From Neobacillus niacini (GTDB lineage Bacteria > Bacillota > Bacilli > Bacillales > Cytobacillaceae): a stretch of 64,000 nucleotides of DNA. The notes beneath the pieces were generated by a model. That model was not told the DNA's origin. It saw only the letters and a list, made by a program, of their open reading frames with translations, and searched no databases. The stretch's first letter is position 1, and every line of letters starts with the position of its first letter. The stretch is taken from positions 2,426,001-2,490,000 of the forward strand of contig NZ_JAUSZN010000001.1 of the NCBI RefSeq assembly GCF_030817595.1, in the 5' to 3' direction. Made by a program: the position numbers and the translations under genes. Positions 1-9,185 of this stretch are shown here, piece by piece.

Positions 1-623
1 TTCCCTAGTTTATAATATGTATTCCCAGTGATGCTCTTAACTTTTGGTTTCCCCATTAAATACCAGCATATATCTATCACGTGTACACCAATATCAATTA
101 AAGGACCCCCTCCTGATCTTTCTTTATCTGAGAACCATCCACCTGGATTCCCTAATCTTCTTAAACATGATGCCTTCGCATAATAAATCTCACCAAGTTC
201 ATCCGCATCAATAAACTCTTTTAATAGCTTTGTATTTGATGCATATCTTCTAACAAAACCAACTTGAAGAACTTTTCCGGTTTGTTTAACCGTTTCTTGA
301 ATTTTCTTTGCCTCTTCTACAGTGGTACATAATGGCTTTTCTACTAGAACGTGTTTCCCTGCGTTTAATGCTGCAATGGCGATTTCCGCATGAGAGTTGT
401 TCCATGTACATATACTCACGGCATCAATCTCTTTATCGGCTAGTAATGAAGGATAATCTCCATAAAAGGTTGCTGCACCATATTGTTTTGCTTTTTCTTC
501 AGCTCTTTCTTCATTCATATCACAAACGGCATATAACTCGACTCTTTCATTTTTTACATAAGACTGCAAATGCATATCCGAGATTGAACCAGCACCGATT
601 ACTCCTATTTTTAGTTTACCCAT
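1..623 (-). CDS. Gfo/Idh/MocA family oxidoreductase, C-terminus cut by window edge
   Basis: The gene starts at the ATG at 621-623 and runs off the left edge, so only about 207 N-terminal residues are visible. The N-terminus (MGKLKIGVIGAGSIS) is a classic Rossmann NAD(P)-binding start with GxGxxS, followed by the family signature EKP (VLVEKPLCTT). The start of the catalytic domain, SGGGPLIDIGVHVIDI, carries the DxxxH motif. The family oxidises or reduces sugar, inositol or amino-sugar carbons in the cytoplasm. It is the last visible gene of an operon with the TIM-barrel protein (19 bases away) and an ABC importer. That suggests it acts on the imported sugar together with the TIM-barrel protein. 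The family is clear; the substrate is unknown. Confidence 0.9.
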   Translation of the reverse strand, partial: MGKLKIGVIGAGSISDMHLQSYVKNERVELYAVCDMNEERAEEKAKQYGAATFYGDYPSLLADKEIDAVSICTWNNSHAEIAIAALNAGKHVLVEKPLCTTVEEAKKIQETVKQTGKVLQVGFVRRYASNTKLLKEFIDADELGEIYYAKASCLRRLGNPGGWFSDKERSGGGPLIDIGVHVIDICWYLMGKPKVKSITGNTYYKLG

Positions 624-642
624 TCCTTATTCTCCCCTTCTA

Positions 643-1506
643 TTAAACTTGTTCCCAAATTCTGCGAACATTGTCTAAGCTAATTTTTGAACCTTTCTTA
701 CAATCTTCCATGCCTTCAAATTCGATTGAGATATAGCCATCATAACTTGAATGCTTAATTACTTTAATGATTTCATACATATCGATATCCCCGTGGCCAA
801 CGATTGAGCCTCGCAAATAATTTCCTGAAGCAGTTTGAAACCATCCTTCGCCTGGATCAAATTTTTCAGGTCGGTAATAAAAATCTTTAATATGAACCAT
901 TGAAGCATTATGAATATTTTTCTTCACTGCTTTAATAGGATTTTCATCTACACAAAGAAAATTACCGGTATCTAATGTAGTTTTGAAATTTGGCTTATTA
1001 ACATGATGAATCAGGGTCTGGACACGATCACTAGCTTGAACGAAATAACCATGGTTTTCAACACTTGTTGTAATTCCATATTCTGCTGCATAATCCGCAA
1101 TTCTTCTGCACGCAGCAGAGATCCTAGGTAAATCTTGTTCAAATTGAAGAATAGACGTCTCACCGATTGGTCTCCAAGCCACATCGTGACGCATAAGCTT
1201 AACACCTAACCGATTGGCTATATCAACTTGTTTAAAAACCCTTTCGATTTCTTGTTCATATTGCTCTTCATCAGACATGATAAAGTTTGCTCCGATTGCA
1301 TAATTAGAAATCTCAATTCCGACTTTCTCTGCTTTTTGACGTACCGCGTCTGTTAAATCTGGATTATCGTCCAAAGAAAATCCCATCGGAACGATTTCAA
1401 TATGTTCCCCGCCTTGTTCAGCGATCCATTCAATTGCTTCAAGAATATCTAATTCTTTTGACTTAAGGGCTGAATACAAACTATATGAACTTAAACCTAG
1501 TTTCAT
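643..1506 (-). CDS. Sugar phosphate isomerase/epimerase-like TIM-barrel protein
   Basis: This 287-residue protein has the AP_endonuc_2 (xylose-isomerase-like) TIM barrel. Metal-ligand signatures are visible: SVENHGYF with the Glu, TTLDTGNFL with the Asp, VHIKDFYYRPE with the His, and a late SIEFEGMED with the Glu. Members act as epimerases, isomerases, dehydratases or beta-eliminases on keto-sugars and use a divalent metal. It lies between an ABC substrate-binding gene and a Gfo/Idh/MocA oxidoreductase on the same strand. This pairing recurs in pathways that oxidise a sugar and then cleave or rearrange the keto product. A 'sugar phosphate' substrate is only a family label here. Confidence 0.88.
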   Translation of the reverse strand: MKLGLSSYSLYSALKSKELDILEAIEWIAEQGGEHIEIVPMGFSLDDNPDLTDAVRQKAEKVGIEISNYAIGANFIMSDEEQYEQEIERVFKQVDIANRLGVKLMRHDVAWRPIGETSILQFEQDLPRISAACRRIADYAAEYGITTSVENHGYFVQASDRVQTLIHHVNKPNFKTTLDTGNFLCVDENPIKAVKKNIHNASMVHIKDFYYRPEKFDPGEGWFQTASGNYLRGSIVGHGDIDMYEIIKVIKHSSYDGYISIEFEGMEDCKKGSKISLDNVRRIWEQV

Positions 1507-1571
1507 TTTTTACCTCCAAATTAAGTTATCTTCAGAAAAACCTTTGGCAGTACGGAAAAAGAATGACTAAA

Positions 1572-1602
1572 CAACAGAGGAGTTTACATTACTCCCCTGT
1601 TG
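1572..1602 (-). terminator. Intercistronic hairpin after the binding-protein gene
   Basis: The arms CAACAG-A-GGAGT and ACTCC-C-CTGTTG pair with a single mismatch around a 7-base loop. The hairpin lies 10 bases downstream of the binding-protein stop codon and ahead of the isomerase gene. There is no strong U-run on the minus strand, so it may be an attenuator or mRNA stabiliser that keeps the binding protein more abundant than downstream enzymes. Confidence 0.55.
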
Positions 1603-1612
1603 AGGAACTATC

Positions 1613-2989
1613 TTATTGATTAGAAGACCACTTCTCAGCACGTTTTTGTAAGTCATCCAAATAGGATTGAATATCAGGAGCTTTTCCGTTATGTGCTTTA
1701 CTAATAAAGCCATTGATAGCAGGTACGATTTCACTTCCGAAAAATGGATTTGCTTCATCCAATAGAGTCGATTTAGACACCTGAGCGATTTCCATGGATG
1801 TTTTCATATATTTGTCTTCTTTGGCTACAAAACTAGCATCTGCAAGGGTTGGGGTAAATTTAAAATTATCATAGTTATGTTTTTGTGTGATAGGTCCAGT
1901 TAGGAATTTTAAAACCTCCCACGATGCTTCAACGTTTTTCGCGTCTTTTGCCATAACAAATGGGTCAACAGCAACCCATCCCTCACCATTAGGACCTAGA
2001 TTTAATGTTGATTCAAAGCGATCAAGCAGTTTCGTATCCCCATTAGCCATAACTTCTCCCATCGTGCTTGCACCATTTGCATCAAGGTGAATGGCAATAT
2101 TGTTTTTCTCCAAGCCAAAGTTTTCATTTCCTTGGGTGTTTAAAATACCAGGCGGTGCATATTTTGATGCCGCTTCTAACCATTCCAATATTTCTACCAC
2201 TTCTGGTGAATTCAAATTCCATTTGATGTTTTTTAGGTCATTTAATGTCCCTTCTCCTCCAGTTGCTCCAAAAGCATGACTTAACGCAACAAAGGTTGAT
2301 GCGTTTAATGCTTTTCCATCCCACCAAATTCCAAAGTTTTGTTCTCCAGTTTTAGGATTTTTTCCAGTCATTGCCTTCGCTTTTTCTAATACTTCTTCAG
2401 GAGTTGGATTTTCTGATAAGTAATCTACTCCCCATTCATCAAAAAGCTTTTTATCATAAATAATAATTCGTCTTCCTAGGACCGCAGGAATTCCAAAATG
2501 AACGCTTTTGTCAAAGGACTTTGTACTGTAGGAATTTTCCCATACACCTTCTAAGTAAATACTAGGGTCAAAAGTAGAATCATTTGCAATCAATTCATCT
2601 AATCCCTTTAATAATCCTTGTTGCTGCCACTGGGAAGCAAATGCTCCACCCGTATAAAGAACATCAACATCTCCTGATTTTAACATTGCTGTTTGTTTTG
2701 CTTGCGCATTTTCCCAAGGTACTTGATATAATTCTAATTTAATATTTGGATATCTTGGTTCGAATTCTTTTTTTATAAATTCTTCTAACCCCACGTTCTC
2801 GATGCCAGTGATAGGATCAATTCCACTCTCTAGTTGCCAACCTGCAAGAGAAACACGAACTGTGCCCTCAACTTCCGAAACAACCTCAACATCACTGGCT
2901 TTTTCCTCATTACTGCTAGTAGAAGAGCAAGCCGCTGTTGTTAACATAATTAAAGCGATTAAAACAAGATAAAACTTTTTGATCATCAT
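1613..2989 (-). CDS. Sugar ABC transporter substrate-binding lipoprotein
   Basis: The 458-residue protein begins with a lipoprotein signal: a KK-containing start, a hydrophobic stretch and the lipobox TAAC-S, with the Cys at about residue 21. It would be a lipid-anchored, extracytoplasmic family 1 solute-binding protein. The mature part has typical features, such as VPWENAQAKQTAML near the N-terminal hinge and VDPFVMAKDAKNVEASWEVLKFLTGP near the C-terminus. The start is the first of two consecutive ATGs, five bases after AGGGGG. It is third in the order MalF-like, MalG-like, binding protein, followed by isomerase and oxidoreductase. The ligand is not predictable from sequence alone. Confidence 0.92.
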   Translation of the reverse strand: MMIKKFYLVLIALIMLTTAACSSTSSNEEKASDVEVVSEVEGTVRVSLAGWQLESGIDPITGIENVGLEEFIKKEFEPRYPNIKLELYQVPWENAQAKQTAMLKSGDVDVLYTGGAFASQWQQQGLLKGLDELIANDSTFDPSIYLEGVWENSYSTKSFDKSVHFGIPAVLGRRIIIYDKKLFDEWGVDYLSENPTPEEVLEKAKAMTGKNPKTGEQNFGIWWDGKALNASTFVALSHAFGATGGEGTLNDLKNIKWNLNSPEVVEILEWLEAASKYAPPGILNTQGNENFGLEKNNIAIHLDANGASTMGEVMANGDTKLLDRFESTLNLGPNGEGWVAVDPFVMAKDAKNVEASWEVLKFLTGPITQKHNYDNFKFTPTLADASFVAKEDKYMKTSMEIAQVSKSTLLDEANPFFGSEIVPAINGFISKAHNGKAPDIQSYLDDLQKRAEKWSSNQ

Positions 2990-3091
2990 AACTTCCCCCT
3001 AAAGAATAAATTGGTCATTGTATTTGTTCCATCCAAGATGATCATGATATATGCAGTTTTTCTTGAAACCCTCAAAATGCTAAAAAGACAA

Positions 3092-3970
3092 TTATTGTTT
3101 AACGCCTGACAATGCAATACTTTCTACTATATAGCGCTGTAAGAATAGATAAAGGACAATAACTGGGGTAAGACTGACTGTTGTTGCAGCCATGATGACT
3201 GACGGCAAAGGTAAATCTTTGTTGTATGAAAACATTGCTAGTCCCAATTGAATTGTGTATTTATCAGGTGTTTTCAAAGCTAATAACGGCCAGAGTAAAT
3301 CATTCCAAACAGCCAAAAACTGTAAAATTATCATAGTAGCCAAAATTGGAATACATAGAGGCAAATATACTTTTACAAAAACGGTGAATTCATTAGCACC
3401 ATCAATGATTGCAGCTTCTCGTAAACTTCCTGGAAGCTGATCAATAAATGATTTGGCTAAAAAAGTTCCAAATGCATAATTCAAAGCAGGTAAAAAGAAA
3501 GACCAATACGTATCTAAAAGCTTGATCTTGGCAAACATCAAATATTGTGGAATCATCGTCATCTCAAAGGGAATCATCATGGTGCTTAAAGCGAGCAAAA
3601 GGACAATATTAGCTCCTTTAAATTTCAGCTTTGAAATTGCATACCCAGAAAATACCGCTGACAAAAGACTGACTACGATTACTCCTACTGAGACTATAAT
3701 AGAATTAATCATATATTTTAGCATTGGGATATTTGTAAAAGCCATTTGATAGGTTTTAAACGAAAACTCTTCTGGCCAAAATCTTGGTGGAAATGGTATT
3801 TTAAGTCTTGCAGCCCAATCAAAACTTGTTAAAACCATCCAAATAAAAGGAATAATCATAACCAATGAACCTATAAGTAAAACACCTGTTAATATCCAAT
3901 CTGCAACTTTTTTGGAACGTCTTGAATTTTTGTCAGTTACATTTCCATTCATTGTTGATGCTTTCATCAT
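3092..3970 (-). CDS. Carbohydrate ABC transporter permease, MalG type
   Basis: This 292-residue membrane protein has about six hydrophobic helices. The cytoplasmic EAA loop (REAAIIDGANEFTVFVKVYLP) docks onto the ATPase, and the C-terminus has the ALSGVKQ ending typical of MalG-type permeases. It pairs with the MalF-type permease that starts upstream, with nine bases between the genes, to form the channel of a CUT1-type importer. No ATPase is encoded nearby, so a shared MsmX-type ATPase is the likely motor. Confidence 0.93.
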   Translation of the reverse strand: MMKASTMNGNVTDKNSRRSKKVADWILTGVLLIGSLVMIIPFIWMVLTSFDWAARLKIPFPPRFWPEEFSFKTYQMAFTNIPMLKYMINSIIVSVGVIVVSLLSAVFSGYAISKLKFKGANIVLLLALSTMMIPFEMTMIPQYLMFAKIKLLDTYWSFFLPALNYAFGTFLAKSFIDQLPGSLREAAIIDGANEFTVFVKVYLPLCIPILATMIILQFLAVWNDLLWPLLALKTPDKYTIQLGLAMFSYNKDLPLPSVIMAATTVSLTPVIVLYLFLQRYIVESIALSGVKQ

Positions 3971-3979
3971 TTGCCCCCC

Positions 3980-4927
3980 TTAATCAAAATTACTTTTTCT
4001 ATTCGTGAGCATAAGGACGATTGTTAGAACAAGAATAAAGAAAAATAAGATATAAGAAGCGGCAGTTGCTATACCCATTTGTGATGATAGAAATCCATTT
4101 CGATAGATATAGAGAACAGCTGTCATTAATGAGCCTGCAGGGTTACCAGCAGTGCCCCCAATTAACCAAACATCAGTAAATCGCTTCATGGCATTGATGG
4201 TTCCGATTATTACCATGAAAATAATGATTGGTTTTAAATACGGAATGGTGATATATAACCATTTTTTCAGCCAGTTGGCGCCATCTACTTCAGCAGCTTC
4301 ATATAAATCCCTTGGTACACTTGTTAAAGCAGCAATAAATATAATAGTGTTATAACCTAGCATTCCCCACAGTGTCATGATAACGATACTAAATCTTGCG
4401 TATTTTGGATCCGTAAACCATCCAATTGGCTCAATTCCGACTAGACCAATAACATAGTTTAATAATCCTTCACTTCCAGGATTAAATAGAAATGAGAATA
4501 GGATACTTGTTGCAACTAGTGAAACGACATTAGGTAAAAAGTAAACTCCTTTAAAGAAATTTCTCCATTTTAACCAGCTGATATTGTGGATTAAGGTTGC
4601 TAAAATAAAAGATAAAGATACGCCTAAGACAACGGATAATATCCCCATATAAAATGTATTATAGATGGACTGCCAAAACAGAGAGTCTGTTAAAACATAT
4701 TTATAGTTATTTAAACCTGCCCAATCTCCCTCAAAAGTTTGTGATGATTTCTTAAAGCTGAGGATTAATGCACCAATCATAGGGTAAATAGAAAATACGA
4801 CAATGCCAATTAGTAAGGGTGCAGAAAATAAATAACCTGCCACATCTCGGCGTGTGAAAAACTTCTTTCGCCTTATCGTTGTCCCTTGTTTCGGAATCAC
4901 TATTGAGGTTTTTAATTCGGATGACAT
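3980..4927 (-). CDS. Carbohydrate ABC transporter permease, MalF type
   Basis: The 315-residue protein has six predicted transmembrane segments. Its EAA loop is YEAAEVDGANWLKKWLYITIP, the hallmark of MalF/UgpA-type permeases. An N-terminal cytoplasmic tail with KQGTTIRRKKFFTRRD precedes helix 1. Its RBS is GGAGTGAGG shortly before the ATG. It is the first gene of a block that continues with MalG-type permease, binding protein, isomerase and oxidoreductase. The 250 bases upstream probably hold its promoter. Confidence 0.93.
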   Translation of the reverse strand: MSSELKTSIVIPKQGTTIRRKKFFTRRDVAGYLFSAPLLIGIVVFSIYPMIGALILSFKKSSQTFEGDWAGLNNYKYVLTDSLFWQSIYNTFYMGILSVVLGVSLSFILATLIHNISWLKWRNFFKGVYFLPNVVSLVATSILFSFLFNPGSEGLLNYVIGLVGIEPIGWFTDPKYARFSIVIMTLWGMLGYNTIIFIAALTSVPRDLYEAAEVDGANWLKKWLYITIPYLKPIIIFMVIIGTINAMKRFTDVWLIGGTAGNPAGSLMTAVLYIYRNGFLSSQMGIATAASYILFFFILVLTIVLMLTNRKSNFD

Positions 4928-5177
4928 TACCTCACTCCTTTTAATAGGTGTGGCTATATAACTTAGATATGACAGAAAAATCAGAAAAATAAAGTTAAAT
5001 GAAGGTCAGCGTAGTAGATTAGCTTTCTATTATTAGTCCATCATGGTTAATAAATGCTCAAGACAAGTTTGTACTATGGAACAAATCGAAGTGTATGCCA
5101 ACTAATAGTTGGACATCACACTTACGACAGATTTCAAGAACTTCATAACATGAATTAGATCGGATAATGCCCAATTT
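4928..5177. other. Intergenic region with a long imperfect palindrome
   Basis: No gene is visible in these 250 bases. The main structure is an imperfect palindrome at 5089-5123: outer arms AAGTGT/ACACTT, inner perfect arms CCAACT/AGTTGG, three-base centre. It has no U-run, so it is more likely an operator or a processed RNA structure than a terminator. It lies upstream of the second importer (MalF-type gene starting at 4927) and may control that gene. Confidence 0.45.
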
Positions 5178-6170
5178 TTATAATGTGATTTTATCTTTCG
5201 CTAATGATGGTAGTTTAATTGGCAGACCCACTTCATTCGACTTGTTTGAAGCTAATGTGGCAGCAAGTGTTTTTGCTCCGTCTTCATAATCTGATAAAAC
5301 AAGATCAGGCTCGCCCTTTATCACTGCCTCAATAAATCTTCTATCCTGTTCTTGATAAAAATCAACTTTCGATTTGTAGGTAATAGAAGAATCTTTATCA
5401 ACAATCGTTAAAATAGTTCCATCAATCTCCACTCGGAAATCCTTACCTAATATCTCAATTCCTGAACGATGATCACACTGGGTAAATGAAGAATCAAGAT
5501 GTCCGACAGCACCAGACGTAAATGTCAAATTCACTGATGTGACATCAGGAATATCAATATTAGGAATGTCAGATAAAACCTGCAAGCTCATATTCGCATA
5601 CACATTATAAATTTCACCCGCTAAATATCGCATTAAATCGAGGGTATGAGTGGACTGCTCAACAAGTTGTCCGCCTGATTTACTCATTTCGCGGTACCAA
5701 GGAGTTGGAACAAATGAGGTTATGTAGTGTCCCCTTACCATCGCGATTTTCTTATCTTTTAAATAATCTTTTGCCTTCGCAACTGTATCTAAATAACGTA
5801 AACAGTAACCCACGCCACAAATAACGCCTGAATTTTTTATTACCTTTGCTTTCCTTTGTACCGTTTCTAAATCGAGGCCTAAAGGTTTTTCTACTAGCAG
5901 ATGAATTCCTCGTTTCGCGATCTTTTCCTCAATTTCATCATGTGCAAATGGAGGAACACAAACGAAGACTGCATCTAATGTTTCCTTTTCCAGCATGGCA
6001 TCTAGATCTGTATAAGCAGCTGCATTGTATTGTAATCCCTTTTGCTTCGCACTTTCTTCCACGATGTCACAGACAGCAACAATTACAGCATCACTGTTTT
6101 TTGAAACATTCTCCAAATGTACTCCGGCAATTCCACCAACACCTACAAATCCTACTTTTACCTTACTCAT
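5178..6170 (-). CDS. Gfo/Idh/MocA family oxidoreductase
   Basis: The protein is about 330 residues when started at the ATG at 6170. AAAGGAG sits nine bases upstream of that ATG, whereas it abuts the alternative ATG at 6179. The N-terminal Rossmann fold has GVGGIAG at residues 10-16 and EKP at 94-96. In the catalytic domain the usual GGxxxDxxxH is SGGQLVEQSTHTLDL, with Glu-Gln replacing Asp; this variant occurs in a recognised subfamily. It follows the isomerase-like gene by 14 bases, so they are probably co-transcribed. It probably oxidises or reduces a sugar carbon; the substrate is unknown. Confidence 0.9.
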   Translation of the reverse strand: MSKVKVGFVGVGGIAGVHLENVSKNSDAVIVAVCDIVEESAKQKGLQYNAAAYTDLDAMLEKETLDAVFVCVPPFAHDEIEEKIAKRGIHLLVEKPLGLDLETVQRKAKVIKNSGVICGVGYCLRYLDTVAKAKDYLKDKKIAMVRGHYITSFVPTPWYREMSKSGGQLVEQSTHTLDLMRYLAGEIYNVYANMSLQVLSDIPNIDIPDVTSVNLTFTSGAVGHLDSSFTQCDHRSGIEILGKDFRVEIDGTILTIVDKDSSITYKSKVDFYQEQDRRFIEAVIKGEPDLVLSDYEDGAKTLAATLASNKSNEVGLPIKLPSLAKDKITL

Positions 6171-6184
6171 GAAATTCATCTCCT

Positions 6185-7024
6185 TTAGTTTTTCACTTTA
6201 GAACGACTTGCTAAAATGACATCCATATGACGCGCTGTATCATTTGGCAGCTGTCTAGGATTGATTGCATAAGGACTGAGCTCGGCTGTGATGGTATCTT
6301 TATACCCAATTTCTTCTAATGCCGCTACAACAGCTGGCCAATTCACGTCACCAGCTAATAGCGGTACGAATCCAGTAATATTTCCTACCTTTGTACTGAA
6401 ATCTTTTACATGAACTTTACTGATTCGTTTCCCTAGGATTCGAATCCATTGTTCTGGATATCCAAACTGAAGGACATTCCCTACATCAAAATAGGCTTTT
6501 GCATAATCGGAATCTAGTTCGTCTATATATCTCGCCATTTCAAGTGGTGACATTAAGAATTTATTCCATACATTCTCTATTCCAATTGCCACTTGGCGTT
6601 TTTCCGCTTCAACTAATACTTTTTTTAGTTCATCTTGGCTTCTGTTGTAACAATCATCATAAGAGACATCCGGGGTTACAGAGCCAGGAACAACCAATAC
6701 CGTATCAATTCCCATCGCACTAGCCAATTCTATTTGCTTTAAGATGACTTTTCTGCCCTGTTCTCTAACCTCTGCATTAGGAGAAGATAACGGACTTTGC
6801 CATAATAACCCGGTAGATATGCTTCTTAGTTGTGATCCAAAGGACGTGGCTAGGTCAACAATTGCTTCTGCTTCACGTGGTGTTGTATCCATTGTTAAAC
6901 CGATTCCGTCAGAGTTATATAAATTCAATTCCACGGCATCGAAGCCTGCTTCCTTACTGAATGTAAAAACATCCTCCAAAGATGTTCCTTCTGGATAGCA
7001 CCATTGATTAATTCCTTTTAACAT
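6185..7024 (-). CDS. Sugar phosphate isomerase/epimerase-like TIM-barrel protein
   Basis: The start is placed at the ATG at 7024 (MLKGINQWCYPEG), because AAGGGG lies nine bases upstream and the sequence before it does not look like family sequence. An upstream in-frame start at 7111 is less likely. The product is about 279 residues. Metal-binding signatures are visible: VELNLYN near the N-terminus, IGIENVWN with the Glu, YFDVGNVLQFG with the Asp, VHVKDFS with the His, and TAELSPY with the Glu. It lies between Gfo/Idh/MocA genes, consistent with acting on a keto-sugar they produce. The 144 bases upstream are non-coding and may hold a secondary promoter. Confidence 0.88.
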   Translation of the reverse strand: MLKGINQWCYPEGTSLEDVFTFSKEAGFDAVELNLYNSDGIGLTMDTTPREAEAIVDLATSFGSQLRSISTGLLWQSPLSSPNAEVREQGRKVILKQIELASAMGIDTVLVVPGSVTPDVSYDDCYNRSQDELKKVLVEAEKRQVAIGIENVWNKFLMSPLEMARYIDELDSDYAKAYFDVGNVLQFGYPEQWIRILGKRISKVHVKDFSTKVGNITGFVPLLAGDVNWPAVVAALEEIGYKDTITAELSPYAINPRQLPNDTARHMDVILASRSKVKN

Positions 7025-7168
7025 AGCAAACAACCCCTTCATTTTATTCGAGCCAATTCCTTTGATTCTAAGAAACATGCACATATATAGAATGGTAGAC
7101 TGCTGCCTCACCCCCTATAAAAAAAGATTACTGTTTTACCCATTTTCTTTACGTCTAGTACTGCTAAT

Positions 7169-8137
7169 TTATAATTTAATAGGCTGCCTTTTTTCAGAAG
7201 ATTCATATGCGGCTAATGCTACTTCTAAAGCCTTCAGACCATCAAATCCGGAAATGGATGGTTCTTTACCATTTGAAACACTAGTCAAAAAGTCATTAAC
7301 TAATTCAAAATCCATGTTATCGCCCCAATAATTCCAATTAACTCCATTCGGCGCATAAACATCTAATTTTTGGGCAAATGCGTCCACCTTCAGATTCCCT
7401 TCACTTCCAATAATTTCTAACGTTACATCCCCCCAAGTTGGGTACGTTTCATTCCGCGACCAGCTGCAATCCAAAGTTGAGAATACATCGTTTTCAAATT
7501 GAATGTTGAGGATACCGCAGTCATCAATTGAGCCAGAAGAGATTGTATTATCAATTTCAGCATATACTTCCTTGACTTCTGCACCCATGAACCATCTCAT
7601 GAGATCGACCACATGCACGGTATGGTCGATAACAGCTCCTCCTCCTGATTTGGCCCGATCAACAAACCAGCCTCCAGGATTCGTCCCGCGATTCGTTCCT
7701 TTAATAGCAAATATTTGCCCAAGCTCTCCATTTTCAATGATTTTTTTTGCCCGAACAACAGCCGAATTAAATCGAACCGGAAAAGCAGTTTGAAGAATGA
7801 CTTGATTTTGTTTACATACCTCAATCATTTCTTTTGCGTCTTCAACCTTTGTTGCTAATGGTTTTTCACATAAAATATGCTTTCCAGCCATTGCGGCCGC
7901 CACTACATGTTCACGGTGTTTACAATTCTCAGAAGTAATAATGACAGCATCCAGATCTTGTTGCAGCAACTCTTCATGCCCTTTGAAGAATTTAGTATTA
8001 TATTTTGCAGCTGCATTTTCTCCACGTCTTTGGTCATCATCAGCAATTCCTACTATTTGAACTCCATCTATCTTTCTTAATGAATCGGCATATCCATAAG
8101 CATGTGGATGAGCAAAACTAATAATACCTACCTTCAT
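7169..8137 (-). CDS. Gfo/Idh/MocA family protein lacking the glycine-rich loop
   Basis: This 322-residue protein has the family signature EKP at 91-93 (ILCEKPLATKV) and the DxxxH motif in SGGGAVIDHTVHVVDLMRW. Its N-terminus reads MKVGIISFAHPHAYGYADSL, so the usual GxGxxG dinucleotide loop is replaced by H-x-H-A-x-x-Y-A at residues 10-17. The same replacement with identical spacing occurs in the oxidoreductase at 52659-53669. Its start overlaps the stop of the upstream oxidoreductase by four bases (ATGA), so the two are translationally coupled. The altered loop may change the cofactor or bind metal or substrate; this is inference. Confidence 0.88.
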   Translation of the reverse strand: MKVGIISFAHPHAYGYADSLRKIDGVQIVGIADDDQRRGENAAAKYNTKFFKGHEELLQQDLDAVIITSENCKHREHVVAAAMAGKHILCEKPLATKVEDAKEMIEVCKQNQVILQTAFPVRFNSAVVRAKKIIENGELGQIFAIKGTNRGTNPGGWFVDRAKSGGGAVIDHTVHVVDLMRWFMGAEVKEVYAEIDNTISSGSIDDCGILNIQFENDVFSTLDCSWSRNETYPTWGDVTLEIIGSEGNLKVDAFAQKLDVYAPNGVNWNYWGDNMDFELVNDFLTSVSNGKEPSISGFDGLKALEVALAAYESSEKRQPIKL

Positions 8138-9150
8138 CGAATTTGCGCCTCCTCTTTTTGATTTTCACCAGTTACAATTTCTCTGCCGGTTTCAATTGAT
8201 TTAAGAGCATTTAACGCAATTTCCATTGCTTTATATGCATCCTCTGCCGATACAATCGGATCTTTTCCGGTTTCGATGCAGTTTATAAAATGCTGTATTT
8301 CAGTAAAATAAGGATTATGCTTTAATGGACTTTCAGGAACTGCAACACCACCGCCAGCAGTATTTTTGTTTAATACCACTGGGACAGACCTAGAACTATC
8401 ATGATCAATGATTCCTTTTTCACCCGCAAATTCAAATTTGGTGGTGAATCCTTGATGCGCCCATGTTCCTTCAACATGAGCAATGACGCCGCTTTTAAAG
8501 CGCAGAGTAACCAAAGAATAATCGATTCGTTTTTTGTTTCCATCTTTTATGCTTTTCGCATAAACCCGATCTACTTCACCAAAACACCATCTCAAGAAGT
8601 CAAAATCATGGATAATCATGTCTAAAACCAGACCGCCGCTTTTTTCATAATCCGCATACCAGTCATCGGAAGCTTTTGGAAAGCCGCCTCCTCTTGATGT
8701 TCGTACCACCGCGACATTTCCGATTTTTCCTTCTTCCACAATATTTTTAGCCTGAACATACTCAGGAAAAAAGCGAACAACATGGCCAACGAAAAGTTTT
8801 ACGTTTTTTTCCTGACAATAGTTAATCATTTCTCTTGCATCCTCGAGATTTCTGGCTAGGGGCTTTTCACAAATGACATGAATCCCGCGATCGGCGGCCA
8901 TTTTTGTATAAGGTTTATGGAAAGGGGTTGGTACACAAATAGAGACTACATCGACTTTTTCTAATACTTCTATTGCCTCTTCATATGTTTGAAATGCTTT
9001 TGTTTTTAATTTTTTTGCGAGCGCTTTGGCCTTTTCCAGATTTTTATCCACAATTCCAGTAAGAACGGCATTTTCCATTTTGGTATAAGCTTCACCGTGA
9101 ACACTTCCCATGGTGCCTGCTCCAATCAATAGAACGTTTAACAATGTCAT
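8134..9150 (-). CDS. Gfo/Idh/MocA family oxidoreductase
   Basis: The 338-residue protein has a canonical Rossmann start (LLIGAGTMGSVH, residues 7-18), EKP at 95-97 (VICEKPLARN), and SGGLVLDMIIHDFDFLRW with the catalytic DxxxH motif. The family transfers hydride between NAD(P) and a sugar or polyol. It is translationally coupled to the next oxidoreductase by a four-base overlap and sits 35 bases after the ROK kinase. The importer, kinase and oxidoreductase order argues for a single catabolic operon. Confidence 0.92.
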   Translation of the reverse strand: MTLLNVLLIGAGTMGSVHGEAYTKMENAVLTGIVDKNLEKAKALAKKLKTKAFQTYEEAIEVLEKVDVVSICVPTPFHKPYTKMAADRGIHVICEKPLARNLEDAREMINYCQEKNVKLFVGHVVRFFPEYVQAKNIVEEGKIGNVAVVRTSRGGGFPKASDDWYADYEKSGGLVLDMIIHDFDFLRWCFGEVDRVYAKSIKDGNKKRIDYSLVTLRFKSGVIAHVEGTWAHQGFTTKFEFAGEKGIIDHDSSRSVPVVLNKNTAGGGVAVPESPLKHNPYFTEIQHFINCIETGKDPIVSAEDAYKAMEIALNALKSIETGREIVTGENQKEEAQIR

Positions 9151-9185
9151 CTCTCCCTACTATTGAATTCTATAATTTTGGAATA

